Below, one piece after another: positions 40,070 through 40,205 of a stretch of 40,205 nt of DNA. The first letter of the stretch is position 1. Each line of letters opens with the position of its first letter. The stretch covers positions 1-40,205 of the forward strand of contig JAJDXR010000059.1 of NCBI GenBank assembly GCA_022823165.1. The letters run 5' to 3'. This DNA comes from Anaerolineae bacterium (lineage in GTDB: Bacteria > Chloroflexota > Anaerolineae > Aggregatilineales > Phototrophicaceae). The notes beneath the pieces were generated by a model. It ran no database searches and was not told the DNA's origin. It saw only the letters and a list, made by a program, of their open reading frames with translations. The translations under genes and the position numbers were made by a program.

Positions 40070-40205
40070 GTTCTGTTGATATTTTGACATGCGGATTTCA
40101 CAAATGCGTAAAATAGTCTTATGACATACATAAGACTATCTGACAAACAGTGGACGAAAATTCGGGATTTCCTGGTTCAGGAGCCGAATGTTTATCTGGG
40201 CAAGG
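40070..40205 (+). mobile_element. Left end of an IS5-like insertion sequence, truncated by the window edge
   Basis: The element appears to begin directly after CTAG, a YTAR-type target of IS5 elements, with a putative end starting GTTCTGTTGATATTTTGACA. A transposase starts 51 nt further in. The right end and the target duplication lie outside the window, so the boundary is inferred. Confidence 0.55.
40121..40205 (+). CDS. IS5-family transposase, N-terminal fragment
   Basis: An ATG at 40121 opens a frame (MTYIRLSDKQWTKIRDFLVQ, then EPNVYLGK) that runs to the window end. RLSDKQWxxIxxFL is the standard beginning of IS4/IS5-type transposases. Only 28 residues are visible; the DDE domain lies outside. 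Confidence 0.75.
   Translation, partial: MTYIRLSDKQWTKIRDFLVQEPNVYLGK

Noticed and set aside
1..40205. tRNA, rRNA or CRISPR array
   Set aside because: No TpsiC-like or cloverleaf pattern, no rRNA stretch and no regularly spaced direct repeats were seen by eye; a tRNAscan or CRISPR finder run would be decisive.

Overview
The window reads as a G+C-rich bacterial chromosome carrying much catabolic and accessory content. The mix is suggestive of Chloroflexota (Anaerolineae/Caldilineae-like): enolase-superfamily dehydratase, several SDRs, phytanoyl-CoA-type dioxygenase, Rieske/amidohydrolase/Gfo-Idh operon, ECF-ankyrin fusion, and degenerate CACAGAG-type intergenic repeats. No rRNA or universally placed marker except bL28 was found, so this assignment is an inference only.

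Layout. 1-327 holds no gene. 328-4602 (+) is a tight operon: rhamnonate-dehydratase-like enzyme, recJ, and a hydroxypyruvate-isomerase-like TIM barrel. A convergent DMT exporter (4603-5529, -) abuts it stop to stop. 5530-5833 holds an operator-like dyad and a leader-like RNA ending in an intrinsic terminator. It precedes a GH38-like glycosidase and an SDR (5834-9390, +). The SDR stop codon overlaps that of a divergent SF1 helicase (9387-11507, -).

11508-16350 looks like a plasmid-type maintenance cassette embedded in the chromosome: small winged-helix protein, ParA, ParB with a 16-bp palindromic parS-like site and a degenerate second copy, and a PrimPol-type primase on the other strand. Beside it is a roughly 150-nt structured RNA with its own strong promoter and terminator. 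16672-21297 (-) is a five-gene operon: sulfotransferase, AglD/LPG-synthase-like membrane protein, acetoacetate-decarboxylase-like protein and two SDRs.

Two inverted copies of one intergenic repeat (21364-21692 and 24771-24920) bracket PPK2, an AlkD-like protein, rpmB and an A+T-richer two-gene pair with a HEPN-like motif. Copy 1 is interrupted by a short MITE-like insertion. Then come a radical SAM protein with unusual cysteine spacing, an ECF sigma-ankyrin fusion, an MFS/RidA operon and a zinc-less MDR dehydrogenase. 30651-36955 (-) is an operon of amidohydrolase, Rieske ferredoxin, Gfo/Idh oxidoreductase and peptide-type ABC transporter parts (SBP, two permeases, no ATPase).

The most interesting element is at 36975-37249 (+). 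It is a promoter, a 36-codon hydrophobic ORF and a terminator. The predicted 5' end of the transcript is perfectly complementary over 12 nt to the sequence just before the terminator, and alternatively to the Shine-Dalgarno sequence. This is the architecture of type I toxin mRNAs. The window ends with an SH3-domain secreted protein, a PhyH dioxygenase, and a decaying mazEF locus in which mazF is frameshifted and mazE is cut at a CTAG by an IS5-like element that runs off the end.
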